Assembly (NCBI GenBank): GCA_016124525.1
Contig: WGNO01000013.1
Span: forward strand, 1 to 64,000
Source: Nostoc sp. RI_552
GTDB taxonomy: Bacteria > Cyanobacteriota > Cyanobacteriia > Cyanobacteriales > Nostocaceae
Length of the DNA stretch: 64,000 bases
Direction: 5' to 3'
How positions within the stretch are numbered: position 1 is the first letter of the stretch; every line of letters begins with the position of its first letter. The notes under the pieces are model-generated. The model worked only from the letters and a program-made list of their open reading frames with translations. It was not told the DNA's origin and ran no database searches. Positions 46,556 through 56,557 of the stretch are shown piece by piece. The translations under genes and the position numbers were made by a program.

Positions 46556-47272
46556 ATGACAAAAAATAAAAATACTATCACTTATTCACGAGTTATACAT
46601 CTAAGTCACATAATAGATACGGATATTCCCCAATGGCCTGGTGACCCCCCAGTGGAATTTACCAATGTCGCCAATATCCCACAGGATGGTTATTACCTCC
46701 GGCGTTTCTGCTTAGGAGAACACAGCGCCACTCATATCAACGCACCAAACAGTTTTCACCAGAACAAAGTGGGAATTGACCAATACTCGGCTCAGTCCTT
46801 GGTGTTACCGGGGGTAGTTATTGATATTTGTAAAGCCGCAGCTGTTAATGCTGATTACAGCTTAACTATTGGCGATGTTCTCACTTGGGAGAAACAACAC
46901 GGTGAAATTCCCATGGGAAGTTTAGTAATACTTTATACAGGATGGCAAAATAAATGGTTAGATAAAAATGCCTTTTTTAACACAGATGTTAAAGGAATTA
47001 TGCACTTTTGCGGATTTAGCTATGAAGCAACTCAGTTTCTCTTGCAGCAACGGCAAATTGCTGGTTTAGCCACTGATACCCATGGTGTAGACCCCGGACA
47101 GGATAACAGTTTTAGTATTAACAGTTTAGTTTTGGCACAGCAAGGGATTGTTTTGGAAAATCTGACAAATTTACACGAGTTACCAGCTAGGGGTACTACT
47201 GTAATAATTGGTGTTTTGAGGTTGCGGAATGGTTCAGGGTCTCCTGTGGGAATCTTAGCTTTGGTACCGTAA
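46556..47272 (+). CDS. Cyclase family protein (kynurenine formamidase-like metal hydrolase)
   Basis: 238-residue member of the cyclase/KynB superfamily, metal-dependent amide or ester hydrolases. It carries HIIDTDIPQWPGDPPVEF at the N-terminus and the metal signature as LGEHSATHINAPNSFH (H56, H60), where the more usual motif is HxGTHxDxPxH; here the Asp position is Asn62. Further conserved parts are LVILYTGWQNKW and GLATDTHGVDPGQD. The D-to-N change makes the metal ligand set uncertain, although related cyanobacterial proteins may share it. Substrate unknown. The first ten bases of the gene (ATGACAAAAA) are duplicated directly upstream at 46546. Confidence 0.82.
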   Translation: MTKNKNTITYSRVIHLSHIIDTDIPQWPGDPPVEFTNVANIPQDGYYLRRFCLGEHSATHINAPNSFHQNKVGIDQYSAQSLVLPGVVIDICKAAAVNADYSLTIGDVLTWEKQHGEIPMGSLVILYTGWQNKWLDKNAFFNTDVKGIMHFCGFSYEATQFLLQQRQIAGLATDTHGVDPGQDNSFSINSLVLAQQGIVLENLTNLHELPARGTTVIIGVLRLRNGSGSPVGILALVP

Positions 47273-47455
47273 AGAAGAATTTGCCCAGTTTCTCAAACCT
47301 AGAAAGAATTGATGGCTAAAATGAAGAAACTACACCAACTTTAATCAAGATGTTGGCAATTTCACCATGGATGAACATTACTGTTTACCTATGTTTACTT
47401 TGCTATTTATGCAGATTTGACCAAGAGCAATACCCAAAAATAGGGAAGGTGTGAC

Positions 47456-47821
47456 ATGACAATTATCTTAGACCATACCATAGTGCCTGCCCGTGATAAG
47501 GAAAAATCGGCACGCTTTTTTGCAGAAATTTTTGGACTAAAACTTGAAACTTCTGTTGGTCATTTTGCTGCTGTGCGTGTCAATGACAAGTTAACCTTCG
47601 ATTTTGCTGACAGAGAACAATTTGACTCTCACCATTATGCTTTTCATGTCAGTGATGAAGAATTTGATGCCATCTTTACACGCATTAAAGAAAAAGGACT
47701 TGAATACAGCAGCGACCCCATGCATCAAAACAAAGGTGAAATCAATCATAGAATGGGAGGGCGTGGTTTTTATTTCTATGACCTCGATGGTCATAATTTA
47801 GAACTGTTGACTCGTACTTAA
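47456..47821 (+). CDS. VOC superfamily (glyoxalase-fold) protein
   Basis: 121-residue single-domain protein of the vicinal oxygen chelate fold. It starts ILDHTIVPARDKEKSARFFAEIFGLKL, with the first metal-ligand His, continues HHYAFHVSDEEFDAIFTRIKEKGLEY, and ends GRGFYFYDLDGHNLELLTRT with the Glu ligand. The two beta-alpha-beta-beta-beta modules and metal positions are visible, so metal binding is likely. Substrate could be anything from dioxygenase-type to resistance-type compounds and cannot be assigned. It follows the cyclase gene by about 180 bp in the same direction. Confidence 0.85.
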   Translation: MTIILDHTIVPARDKEKSARFFAEIFGLKLETSVGHFAAVRVNDKLTFDFADREQFDSHHYAFHVSDEEFDAIFTRIKEKGLEYSSDPMHQNKGEINHRMGGRGFYFYDLDGHNLELLTRT

Positions 47822-48393
47822 TTAACAGTCTCCGGGCTTAAGCCAGGTATATTCAACAGTTGTGGCATATACCCTTACTTAGGGTAATTTCCAAAATGGC
47901 TAATTTTTCTCTAGATGGATACATAAAGGCAACGTAGTTTCATTACTTGACTATCACTTGGCTTTTATACCTAAACCCCGGAAAAAAGTTCTTACCGGAG
48001 GAATGGCTCAAGGAGTTCAGCAAATCATCAACTTAACCTCAAGGGTTTTCAGCCTATTTTTTTATAATCTCAAATATAAAATTGCAGGAGTAGCCCAGAC
48101 TGATTAATCTAGGCTACTTCTGCTACACCCCTTGCACAATCAAAAGATACCACTCTCAAAAAATATATGTCTGCCAAATTGCCAGATAACTGTATTTTGC
48201 TGACTCAGCGCCTGGGTGAAAAACTTGGTTTATTGGCAATAGCTCCATTGAAAGGCCTAAACTTCAGTTAATTAACAGATTTTGGGAATGGTTGGTAATG
48301 CTACTAGATGTAACTCTACTGAATGTCGTGACTAAATGTACAGTGTTGCTTTTTCACTGTTACATTAATTGAGAAAATTAGGAGGATTTAATC
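47822..48393. other. Spacer leading into gene remnants
   Basis: 572 bp with no supported gene. An imperfect hairpin (AGTAGCCCAGA with TCTAGGCTACT, about 48090-48119) may be a terminator. The following bases are low in coding signal and precede two decayed coding fragments, so this may be eroded accessory DNA. Confidence 0.4.
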
Positions 48394-48585
48394 ATGAATA
48401 TTTGGAAATTACTCAAACAAAAGCGAGAAGATATTTTCAAGATTGCTGCTAAACATGGAGGGTCAAATATACGCATATTTGGATCAGTAGTACGGGGTGT
48501 GGATTTTATAGTGGATGTAGTTACTATTAAAAGATTAGGGGAAAACTGGCGTGATGGCATTTTCAATGAGGGAGTTTCATTGTGA
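48394..48585 (+). pseudogene. Remnant of a MNT-type nucleotidyltransferase (antitoxin-like)
   Basis: The frame begins MNIWKLLKQKREDIFKIAAKHGGSNIRIFGSVVRG, which is the start of minimal nucleotidyltransferase (MntA) proteins including the GS motif. The next segment should carry the DxD catalytic pair after a short acidic stretch. Here it jumps to VDFIVDVV, apparently with a deletion of several residues, and then loses similarity. MntA proteins pair with HEPN toxins, but no HEPN gene follows. It is likely a dead antitoxin gene cut off by the adjoining IS fragment. Confidence 0.65.
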
Positions 48586-48589
48586 ACAA

Positions 48590-48730
48590 AACAAAGGTTT
48601 TGTATTACTCCCCAAATGTTGGCTTGTTGAGAGGACTTTTGGTTGGTTCAATTGGTGGCGAAGATTAAGGAAAGATGATGAAATTCTACCTGAAACAACT
48701 GAGGCTTTTATTTATGTCGCTCTCTCAACG
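48590..48730 (+). pseudogene. C-terminal fragment of an IS5-family transposase
   Basis: In the frame that runs from 48551 to 48895 the segment [41 protein letters not shown] matches, block by block, the end of IS5-group transposases (usually [25 protein letters not shown]). This includes the ERTFGWF helix with the last catalytic Glu. Everything upstream of this block is missing. After about 48730 the frame is unrelated sequence and runs to the ahcY stop. It is a truncated, inactive insertion sequence. Confidence 0.75.
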
Positions 48731-48891
48731 AAGATATCCACAGCTAAAGGCATTAGATTTATTGGAATTAAGTTTAAAGGAAGCAAAATTATAGCTTTCT
48801 TCCTTTGGGTCTTTGCTCCTGTGGGCAAAACACAAAAAAAGGAGATAGAGCTATCAAGCCTATCCCCAAAAAATTCATTAATCAACCAAGA

Positions 48892-50543
<1,652 letters not shown>

Positions 50544-52355
50544 GTGTCCTGGCAATTTTTGGCGATGGCCAAAGAATTCCTGTTGTCGAAATTTGCTTCT
50601 ATTGAGGATCAACAGGCATTTTTAAACGAAAGTTACCTTGGTAATATCAGGACTGTGACAAAGGGGATGCTCGGTTTAGAAATATCTAATCAAGCCTTTC
50701 ACCCACCTAGGAGGCGGATATCAATCAAAGGGATTTTCGGCAGAGGTGTCATAGCAACAATGGCAGGTTCAATGACTATAGCTGTTGTTTCTATACCGAA
50801 AGCCTCAGCTCAGATTCCCATTTTGCCTTTTCTCCAATCTCCCAGTGTTCGTAGTAGCGATACCGACAACAGAACTGTTTCTGGATGGATTTATTTAGAC
50901 GGCTACCCAGTATTTCAGATAGCAGCAACAAGAAGCAATTTTCCCGAGCGTTCCCAAAATATCCAACAAAATTTTCATCAAATCCGCCAAAATTACTTAA
51001 GGTCATCTAACCCAGAAATAGAAATTGAAACTCAGACATCAAATGGATTACCAGTAATTCATGTTAATGGTCAATACCTCATGACCGTTACCATTGAAGA
51101 TGCGAGACTAAGAAAAGAAGAGCCACCAATATCGGCAATTCAAATCACAGAACAATTGAAAACAGGCTTGCAAAGAGCTAGCAAACAGCGAACTAGTGAA
51201 TTTTTAATCAATCAAGCTAAAACCGCCGGTAGTGTTGCACTATTAATAATTGCAACGAGTGGGGGGGTATATTATTTACAAAGACGTTTAAAACCTGATT
51301 TACAACATTCAATCTTGGCGATTTCAGATGATGCTCAACAGTTGACAACTCAACTAAATCAACAACAAGATGGACATATTCAAGAAGTCAAGAAAAGACT
51401 TTTTCAATTAACTCAATTCGGGATTTGGGGAAGTGGAATTGTTTTCATCTTGGGTCTATTTCCTTATACTCGAGTGCTTCAGCTGGGGATTGTCTCAGCT
51501 GCCCAAATTCCTTTAAGATTGGGGATTATCTTCCTGGGAAGTTATGTGGCAATTCGTTTCACCTATGCTCTCATTGACCGCTTTACCTCTACTTTGATTA
51601 ACAGTGGTGTCTTATTAAACTCAGAAGCTTCCAGGCGAATGGAACTGCGAGTTTCCACATTTTCCGGTGTGACTAAAAGTATCACTACTGGTATTTGGGT
51701 GGGAGTTGGCGTTTTACTATCCCTGCTTTCTTTGGGTATAGATATCATTCCCTTATTAGCAGGTGCTGGTTTAATCGGTGTAGCATTGTCTTTGGCTTCC
51801 CAAAGTTTAATCAAAGATGCCATTAACGGTTTTCTCGTCATCGTTGAAGACCAGTATGCTTTAGGCGATGTGATTGTTGTGGGAGATGTGGGAGGCTTGG
51901 TGGAAAATCTCAATCTGCGGATTACTCAGTTGCGAGATAGTGAAGGGCGTTTAATTACAATTCCCAATAGTGAAATTAAAGTTGTGGCTAATCTTTCTAG
52001 CCGTTGGTCACGAGCTGATTTAACTATTCCAGTTGCTTATCAAAATGACATTAATGAAGCATTGGAATTAATTGCAAAGGTAGGCTCGGAGATGAGTCAA
52101 GATCCCCACTGGAAACGTCAAATTCTGGAAATTCCTCAAGTTCTCGGAATAGATAACTTTGGCGATCGCGGTTTGATGGTTCGTGTCTGGATTAAGACAC
52201 TACCACTCAAGCAATGGGATGTGGGACGAGAGTTTCGTCGTCGCTTGAAAATCACCTTTGACCAAGCTGGATTTTCTATTCCTGTACCTCAACAAGGTAT
52301 TTGGCTCAATGACTCTCAATTGCAGCACTTGCCAGTTAATGGTAAATCTGAGTAG
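50544..52355 (+). CDS. MscS-family mechanosensitive channel
   Basis: 603-residue inner-membrane channel relieving osmotic pressure. After a soluble N-terminal part, hydrophobic segments lie near residues 228-246, 292-312, 322-343 and 380-402. The pore helix and start of the MscS beta domain are unmistakable in AGLIGVALSLASQSLIKDAI and VIVEDQYALGDVIVVGDVGG (about 410-455), and the C-terminal cage domain follows. The GTG at 50544 has a strong ribosome binding site (AAGGAGG, 50530-50536), but a signal-peptide-like segment ending PKASAQ occurs only at residues 68-90. A start at the ATG 50667 is therefore the alternative. An intrinsic terminator follows. Confidence 0.88.
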   Translation: MSWQFLAMAKEFLLSKFASIEDQQAFLNESYLGNIRTVTKGMLGLEISNQAFHPPRRRISIKGIFGRGVIATMAGSMTIAVVSIPKASAQIPILPFLQSPSVRSSDTDNRTVSGWIYLDGYPVFQIAATRSNFPERSQNIQQNFHQIRQNYLRSSNPEIEIETQTSNGLPVIHVNGQYLMTVTIEDARLRKEEPPISAIQITEQLKTGLQRASKQRTSEFLINQAKTAGSVALLIIATSGGVYYLQRRLKPDLQHSILAISDDAQQLTTQLNQQQDGHIQEVKKRLFQLTQFGIWGSGIVFILGLFPYTRVLQLGIVSAAQIPLRLGIIFLGSYVAIRFTYALIDRFTSTLINSGVLLNSEASRRMELRVSTFSGVTKSITTGIWVGVGVLLSLLSLGIDIIPLLAGAGLIGVALSLASQSLIKDAINGFLVIVEDQYALGDVIVVGDVGGLVENLNLRITQLRDSEGRLITIPNSEIKVVANLSSRWSRADLTIPVAYQNDINEALELIAKVGSEMSQDPHWKRQILEIPQVLGIDNFGDRGLMVRVWIKTLPLKQWDVGREFRRRLKITFDQAGFSIPVPQQGIWLNDSQLQHLPVNGKSE

Positions 52356-52389
52356 TCATTAGTCGTTGGTCAAATTATTACCAAACTGT

Positions 52390-52426
52390 TGTAGAGACTT
52401 TGTATGTAATGTCTCTACATTTTTTT
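52390..52426 (+). terminator. Intrinsic terminator after the MscS gene
   Basis: TGTAGAGAC (52390-52398) pairs with GTCTCTACA (52411-52419) and is followed by seven T residues. Placed 35 bp beyond the stop codon, this is a textbook Rho-independent terminator. Confidence 0.9.
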
Positions 52427-52542
52427 ATTTTAATAAGCAGCAAATAACCTCTGGCTATATCAGAACATTTGTACTATAATAGACCATAGCGCTGACAAAG
52501 CCTAGTGAAGAGCAAAACGGCTCCAAACAACAGTTCTGGAGG

Positions 52543-52827
52543 ATGGATTTAACAGTTAGTCCCATGATGAAGCATTATATTCTCAACCTCAATCCGGCTG
52601 CCAAGCACGAATGGGATCGATGTATTTTACGTGATCCACTCACTGGGAAACGCCCGGACATTGCTCAATTAATAGCTGAAGCTGTTAGTACTGACTCTGG
52701 TAGTTACTTAGTGAGTGTAAATATTGAAGTACAAATTTTAGAACAAGCTGCTGCGGCTCCATGCGAACAACTCTCCCTACCACTTCCAGAAGTAAATATT
52801 CCGTCCCAACTGCGAGAAGTGGCGTAA
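52543..52827 (+). CDS. Small conserved protein of unknown function
   Basis: 94-residue soluble protein beginning MDLTVSPMMKHYILNLNPAAKHEWDRCILRDPLTGKRPD, read as two blocks, followed by IAQLIAEAVSTDSGSYLVSVNIEVQI and a Pro/Glu-rich tail. GGAGG (52538-52542 region) directly precedes the ATG; the second Met (residue 8) may be the real start given normal spacing. I recall similar short proteins in cyanobacteria but no function. It is about 90 bp before the next small gene in the same direction, so the two may form a unit. Confidence 0.65.
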   Translation: MDLTVSPMMKHYILNLNPAAKHEWDRCILRDPLTGKRPDIAQLIAEAVSTDSGSYLVSVNIEVQILEQAAAAPCEQLSLPLPEVNIPSQLREVA

Positions 52828-52920
52828 AAGATGAGGATTACTAAGTAGAAAGTAAGGTGTACTTTTTACCCAAAACTCAGTATGTTGCACTTATGACTCA
52901 CAACACAAGAAGATGATTTG

Positions 52921-53292
52921 ATGGAAGAACTAAGTCATTATCCAACCGCCATCGCTGAAGCGGCCCAGGGCGTGAATAAAATAGATTCTCAGTTAATGGC
53001 TGTGCAGCAGCAGATTTCCAGATTTGAAGGTAATGCTGATCGCGCTGCTGCTTTTGATATGGATTTGAAAAATGATGCTCAACGCAAAGCTCGTCGCTTT
53101 GAAGTTTTGCTGGTGAATCAAGAATATCAACAGGCTATGGATACTCAGATGCGGTTAATGGCAGAAAAAGCTAATGCCATCGCTCATGTAGAATATTTGC
53201 GTAACCAGTTTACTGTCGCTAAATTAGAAGCCAGATTAGCGATCGCGCAACAACTCACTGATTTTGAATCTCGTGAATTAGTCGGTTTATAA
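52921..53292 (+). CDS. Coiled-coil protein of unknown function
   Basis: 123-residue, almost wholly helical protein (EELSHYPTAIAEAAQGVNKIDSQLMAVQQQISRFEGNADRAAAFDMDLKN..., described in segments here). Heptad-like spacing of Leu, Ile and Ala, with many Gln and Glu residues, predicts a coiled coil across most of its length. It has no signal or membrane helix and no known domain that I recognise. The ATG at 52921 is used; an adjacent TTG at 52918 would add one residue. The reading resembles small helical proteins found beside type III-B-like loci or phage genes only superficially, so no function is proposed. Confidence 0.65.
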   Translation: MEELSHYPTAIAEAAQGVNKIDSQLMAVQQQISRFEGNADRAAAFDMDLKNDAQRKARRFEVLLVNQEYQQAMDTQMRLMAEKANAIAHVEYLRNQFTVAKLEARLAIAQQLTDFESRELVGL

Positions 53293-53332
53293 TTTCTGTT
53301 CCAGCCCACACCTTGCTCACCAGGGGGATAGA

Positions 53333-54490
53333 TTAGGGATGAGCTGGTTTTTTTAACCTCTGAGACAATAGTTCAGCAATTTGCCGATTAATAACCATAA
53401 TGTCAAACCGCTGACTAGCCATGGCTGTGGCATGATTGGCTATGGTTGCAGCCATTTCTTTTTGGGTAACACAGGTGTTAATCACCTGTGCCAATTCTTC
53501 ACTGTCCCCTGGTGTAGCTAGAAAACCATTAACACCGTGTTCCACCAATTCCATTGCGCCTCCAGCTTTAGCCGCCACCACAGGTTTACCGCATAACATA
53601 CCCTCAATAATTACTCTACCAAAGGGTTCTGGGGCAGTTGAAGTGTGTGCTATCAAGTCACAAGCTCTCATTAAGTGGGGAATATCTCCACGGAATCCTA
53701 AAAACTTAACACGGTTTTCTAGTTTCAACTTTGCTACTTGTTCATGTAATTGTTGGACATAATCTTGTTCACCAAAAAGAGCATCACCAACTAAAATTAC
53801 TGTTACTTCTGGCGGACATTGAGACAAAGCAGCAATTAATATATGTTGACCCTTCCAAGGCGCAAGCCTACTGAAATGTCCAACTACAAATTTTTCTTTT
53901 AGCCCTAATTTTTCCTGTAATTTTTTGACTTCAGATGCAGAAACTTGATAACTTTGTGGGTCAAAACCATTATAAACAACTTCTGTGAGTTTTGAGTTTC
54001 CTCCTGCTTGGATAAAAGCTGTTTCACTAGCTTGGGAATTAGCAATTACTAATGAGGCAAAACGATTTGCTAAAGTAACAGCAATATGCAAATTAATTTG
54101 ACTAAAATGTTCTGAGGAGAGAATATCATGTAAATGATAAACTAATGGACGGCGGGCTAAAAAGCTAGCCATTGCGCCAATTACTAATGCTTTTTGGGTA
54201 TTGGCGTAGATTACATCATATTTTTTAGCTGTTCGTACCACCTTGGCTAATAGTGGTGCAAGTTTTCCCAAACTCGCCAAAGCTGTCAGCAAATTACTTT
54301 GTTTGCGAACTTGAACTGGTTGAGTTGCAAAAACTTCTACCGGGATATGTTGTTGTTCTAGTAACTTTCTAAAATCACCATCTGCAAACAAGCCTACCAA
54401 AGCGCCATCCCCATAGAGTTTAGCAATATCCATTAAACAAAGTTCAGCACCACCAGGTTTACCACTTTGGTCTAAAAACAGAATTTTCAT
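53333..54490 (-). CDS. Glycosyltransferase family 4
   Basis: 385-residue GT-B retaining glycosyltransferase. The donor-binding half shows VGHFSRLAPWKGQHILIAAL, VILVGDALFG, VKFLGFRGDIPHLMRACD, and the EX7E region PEPFGRVIIEGMLCGKPVVAAKAGG. The N-terminal half (FLDQSGKPGGAELCLMDIAKL) is of the kind that binds lipid-linked or glycan acceptors. It is cytoplasmic or membrane-associated. It is 46 bp downstream of a second GT4 gene on the same strand, and the two probably act in one surface polysaccharide or glycolipid pathway. Sugar specificity cannot be read from the sequence. Confidence 0.9.
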   Translation of the reverse strand: MKILFLDQSGKPGGAELCLMDIAKLYGDGALVGLFADGDFRKLLEQQHIPVEVFATQPVQVRKQSNLLTALASLGKLAPLLAKVVRTAKKYDVIYANTQKALVIGAMASFLARRPLVYHLHDILSSEHFSQINLHIAVTLANRFASLVIANSQASETAFIQAGGNSKLTEVVYNGFDPQSYQVSASEVKKLQEKLGLKEKFVVGHFSRLAPWKGQHILIAALSQCPPEVTVILVGDALFGEQDYVQQLHEQVAKLKLENRVKFLGFRGDIPHLMRACDLIAHTSTAPEPFGRVIIEGMLCGKPVVAAKAGGAMELVEHGVNGFLATPGDSEELAQVINTCVTQKEMAATIANHATAMASQRFDIMVINRQIAELLSQRLKKPAHP

Positions 54491-54536
54491 ATATTATAAT
54501 TTCCTGAATATAATTGCCATGGAGTTAATAGTAATA

Positions 54537-55706
54537 TCAAGCTAAAAGAACTTGCCGCACTTTTTCAGCTATTTGTTGCCAATCAAAATTATTAACTGCA
54601 TAGTGACGACAGGCTTCTCCTGTAGGAATTGATAAATTGCCCAAAAGTATCTGTGTTAATTTTTCGGCAATAGCTGAGGCTTCGGCAGAAGCAGTAATTA
54701 AATCTGGGGAAAATGGTGATAAAATTTCCGGCATCCCGCCAATTGGGGTACATAAAACAGGAGTACCACAAGCTAAAGATTCAATAATTGCTAATCCAAA
54801 ACCTTCAAAAGATTGACTGGGCATAACTGTTAATTCAGCAGCTTGGTAAGCTAATGGCAATTGTGCATCAGGTAGAAAACCTAAAAATTTAACGTTGTCT
54901 TCTAACCCTAATTCTTTAACTTGTTGTTGTAGTGCAGCTTCCAGATGACCACGACCAGCGATAGCTAGCCAAACATCAGGAAATTGTGGCTTAATTATTG
55001 CCAATGCCTGTAATAATTTATCAAGACCTACTCGTTGTACTAAGCGCCGGGATGTAAATAGTATACGGCGATTCTCCGGCCAGTTTAGCTGCTGACGTGC
55101 TTGTTGAGGTGATAAGTTAGCTTGAAACCAATTAATATTTACTCCACCAGGGATAATATGAATTTTATGCCAAGGTATTTGATACTTTTGATGTAAAATA
55201 TTACCGAATGCTTTACTGAGAACAATAAAGCGATCGCACCGATTATAAGTACTTTGTTCTATTAGCCGTCGTTTGATAAAAACACTGAATTGATTATTAA
55301 CCGTTTCCTGCTGACTTTCAGAAGCCCAAGGTCCATGAAAGTTAAAAGTTATGGGTACACCTTTGGGTAAAAGATCCATAATTGGAAAGCTATATAATGC
55401 AAAATGCAGATTAACTGCATCTGGTTTACTGACTCGTGTCTTTTTAAATTTATGACGAATAGATTGCAATCTTTGCCAAATTCCCTGGTTTGGGTCAGCC
55501 AAATTAGTTAGCTTGATAGGTAAATTTAATTTTGTTTCTGGTAAACCAACTCCACATAGTTCTATTTGGTCTTCATAGGCTGCTAATCTATGAGTGAGTT
55601 CATAAATATACCTTTCCATTCCGCCGGGAGTTTTGGGGAACCAGCCTATTCCCAGAGTGAGAATAGATGCAGAGGTTGAATTAAAATTTTCTTTTTTACC
55701 TTCCAT
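54537..55706 (-). CDS. Glycosyltransferase family 4
   Basis: 389-residue GT-B glycosyltransferase. Evidence: LGIGWFPKTPGGMERYIYEL at the N-terminus, the linker RFIVLSKAFGNIL, the donor-site strand ILFTSRRLVQRVGLDKLLQAL, WLAIAGRGHLEAALQQ, and the EX7E region SFEGFGLAIIESLACGTPVL. The GGMERYIYEL acceptor loop is seen in enzymes using polyprenyl-linked or surface sugars. It is the promoter-proximal gene of the two-gene unit with the next GT4. A long AT-rich spacer lies upstream, shared with the divergent beta-propeller gene. Confidence 0.9.
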   Translation of the reverse strand: MEGKKENFNSTSASILTLGIGWFPKTPGGMERYIYELTHRLAAYEDQIELCGVGLPETKLNLPIKLTNLADPNQGIWQRLQSIRHKFKKTRVSKPDAVNLHFALYSFPIMDLLPKGVPITFNFHGPWASESQQETVNNQFSVFIKRRLIEQSTYNRCDRFIVLSKAFGNILHQKYQIPWHKIHIIPGGVNINWFQANLSPQQARQQLNWPENRRILFTSRRLVQRVGLDKLLQALAIIKPQFPDVWLAIAGRGHLEAALQQQVKELGLEDNVKFLGFLPDAQLPLAYQAAELTVMPSQSFEGFGLAIIESLACGTPVLCTPIGGMPEILSPFSPDLITASAEASAIAEKLTQILLGNLSIPTGEACRHYAVNNFDWQQIAEKVRQVLLA

Positions 55707-56557
55707 CTACTGAACTCCTAAGATATATAGAGGGTGCATATGTTTACTTTAATACCAAGCTCAATCAAGGCTTTTTTAAGCCTGCCGCACATTAGTTGAT
55801 GCTGCTAGTACTTTTATCCTGGATTATCTACATAATCAGTAATTTTCACGTTTTACTTTGTAGATAACTTAAGAAAAAATAATTTATAAACTATTTATAT
55901 TAACCTGTCAATAGTCTGTTTTATTAATGGAATTACTTAAAGGAATTTCTAGGTAACTGTGTGAAATTTTGATTGTATTCATATTTACTAATATTTAGTA
56001 TTAAAAAATAAATATTATATATTTTTTTAGTAAATTTTTTGTAAATAGGATTTTTTTTTATCATAAGTACTTATGATTAAGTCTATATATAGTGAATAAG
56101 TCAGTGTTAATATTGCCAGGAGCTATGTCAGCAAATTTAAATGTAGAGTGTTCTAGCCCCCAGGGCAAAGCACCAATAACATTTTAAGGTGCGTTAATTT
56201 ACAATCTACCACATAACACAACATTAATAAAATTGGAGGAAAATTCACACCGCATTTATCTACTGTACAGATAGTTGATAGTTTTTTACATTGAATTTTT
56301 CTCCCCCACTTAGTTAATCAAAACAAAGATTGGGTAATATAAAAGCTCAAACTGGTGCAGATAAACATAACCTTTTTACCCCACTCCATACTGGGAAATA
56401 AGGGCTTGAACATTCTTTGTTGTGCGAGAAGGTTTAAATAATGATTTATACTAGGGACAATTTATCAATTGTCTCTATTTTAAAAGTCATTTTTTTCTAA
56501 TTATCTCTATTTAATGCCATTCACTGAATGCCATAAATCATAAGGTCTGACAATAAA
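55707..56557. promoter_or_regulatory. AT-rich divergent regulatory region with an 18-bp palindrome
   Basis: 851 bp between the GT4 unit (minus) and the beta-propeller gene (plus), unusually AT-rich and free of credible genes. ATCATAAGTACTTATGAT (56060-56077) is a perfect palindrome without a loop, suited to a dimeric regulator. Poly-T and poly-A runs nearby (56051-56059) add curvature. No tRNA or repeat copy was found. Confidence 0.5.
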
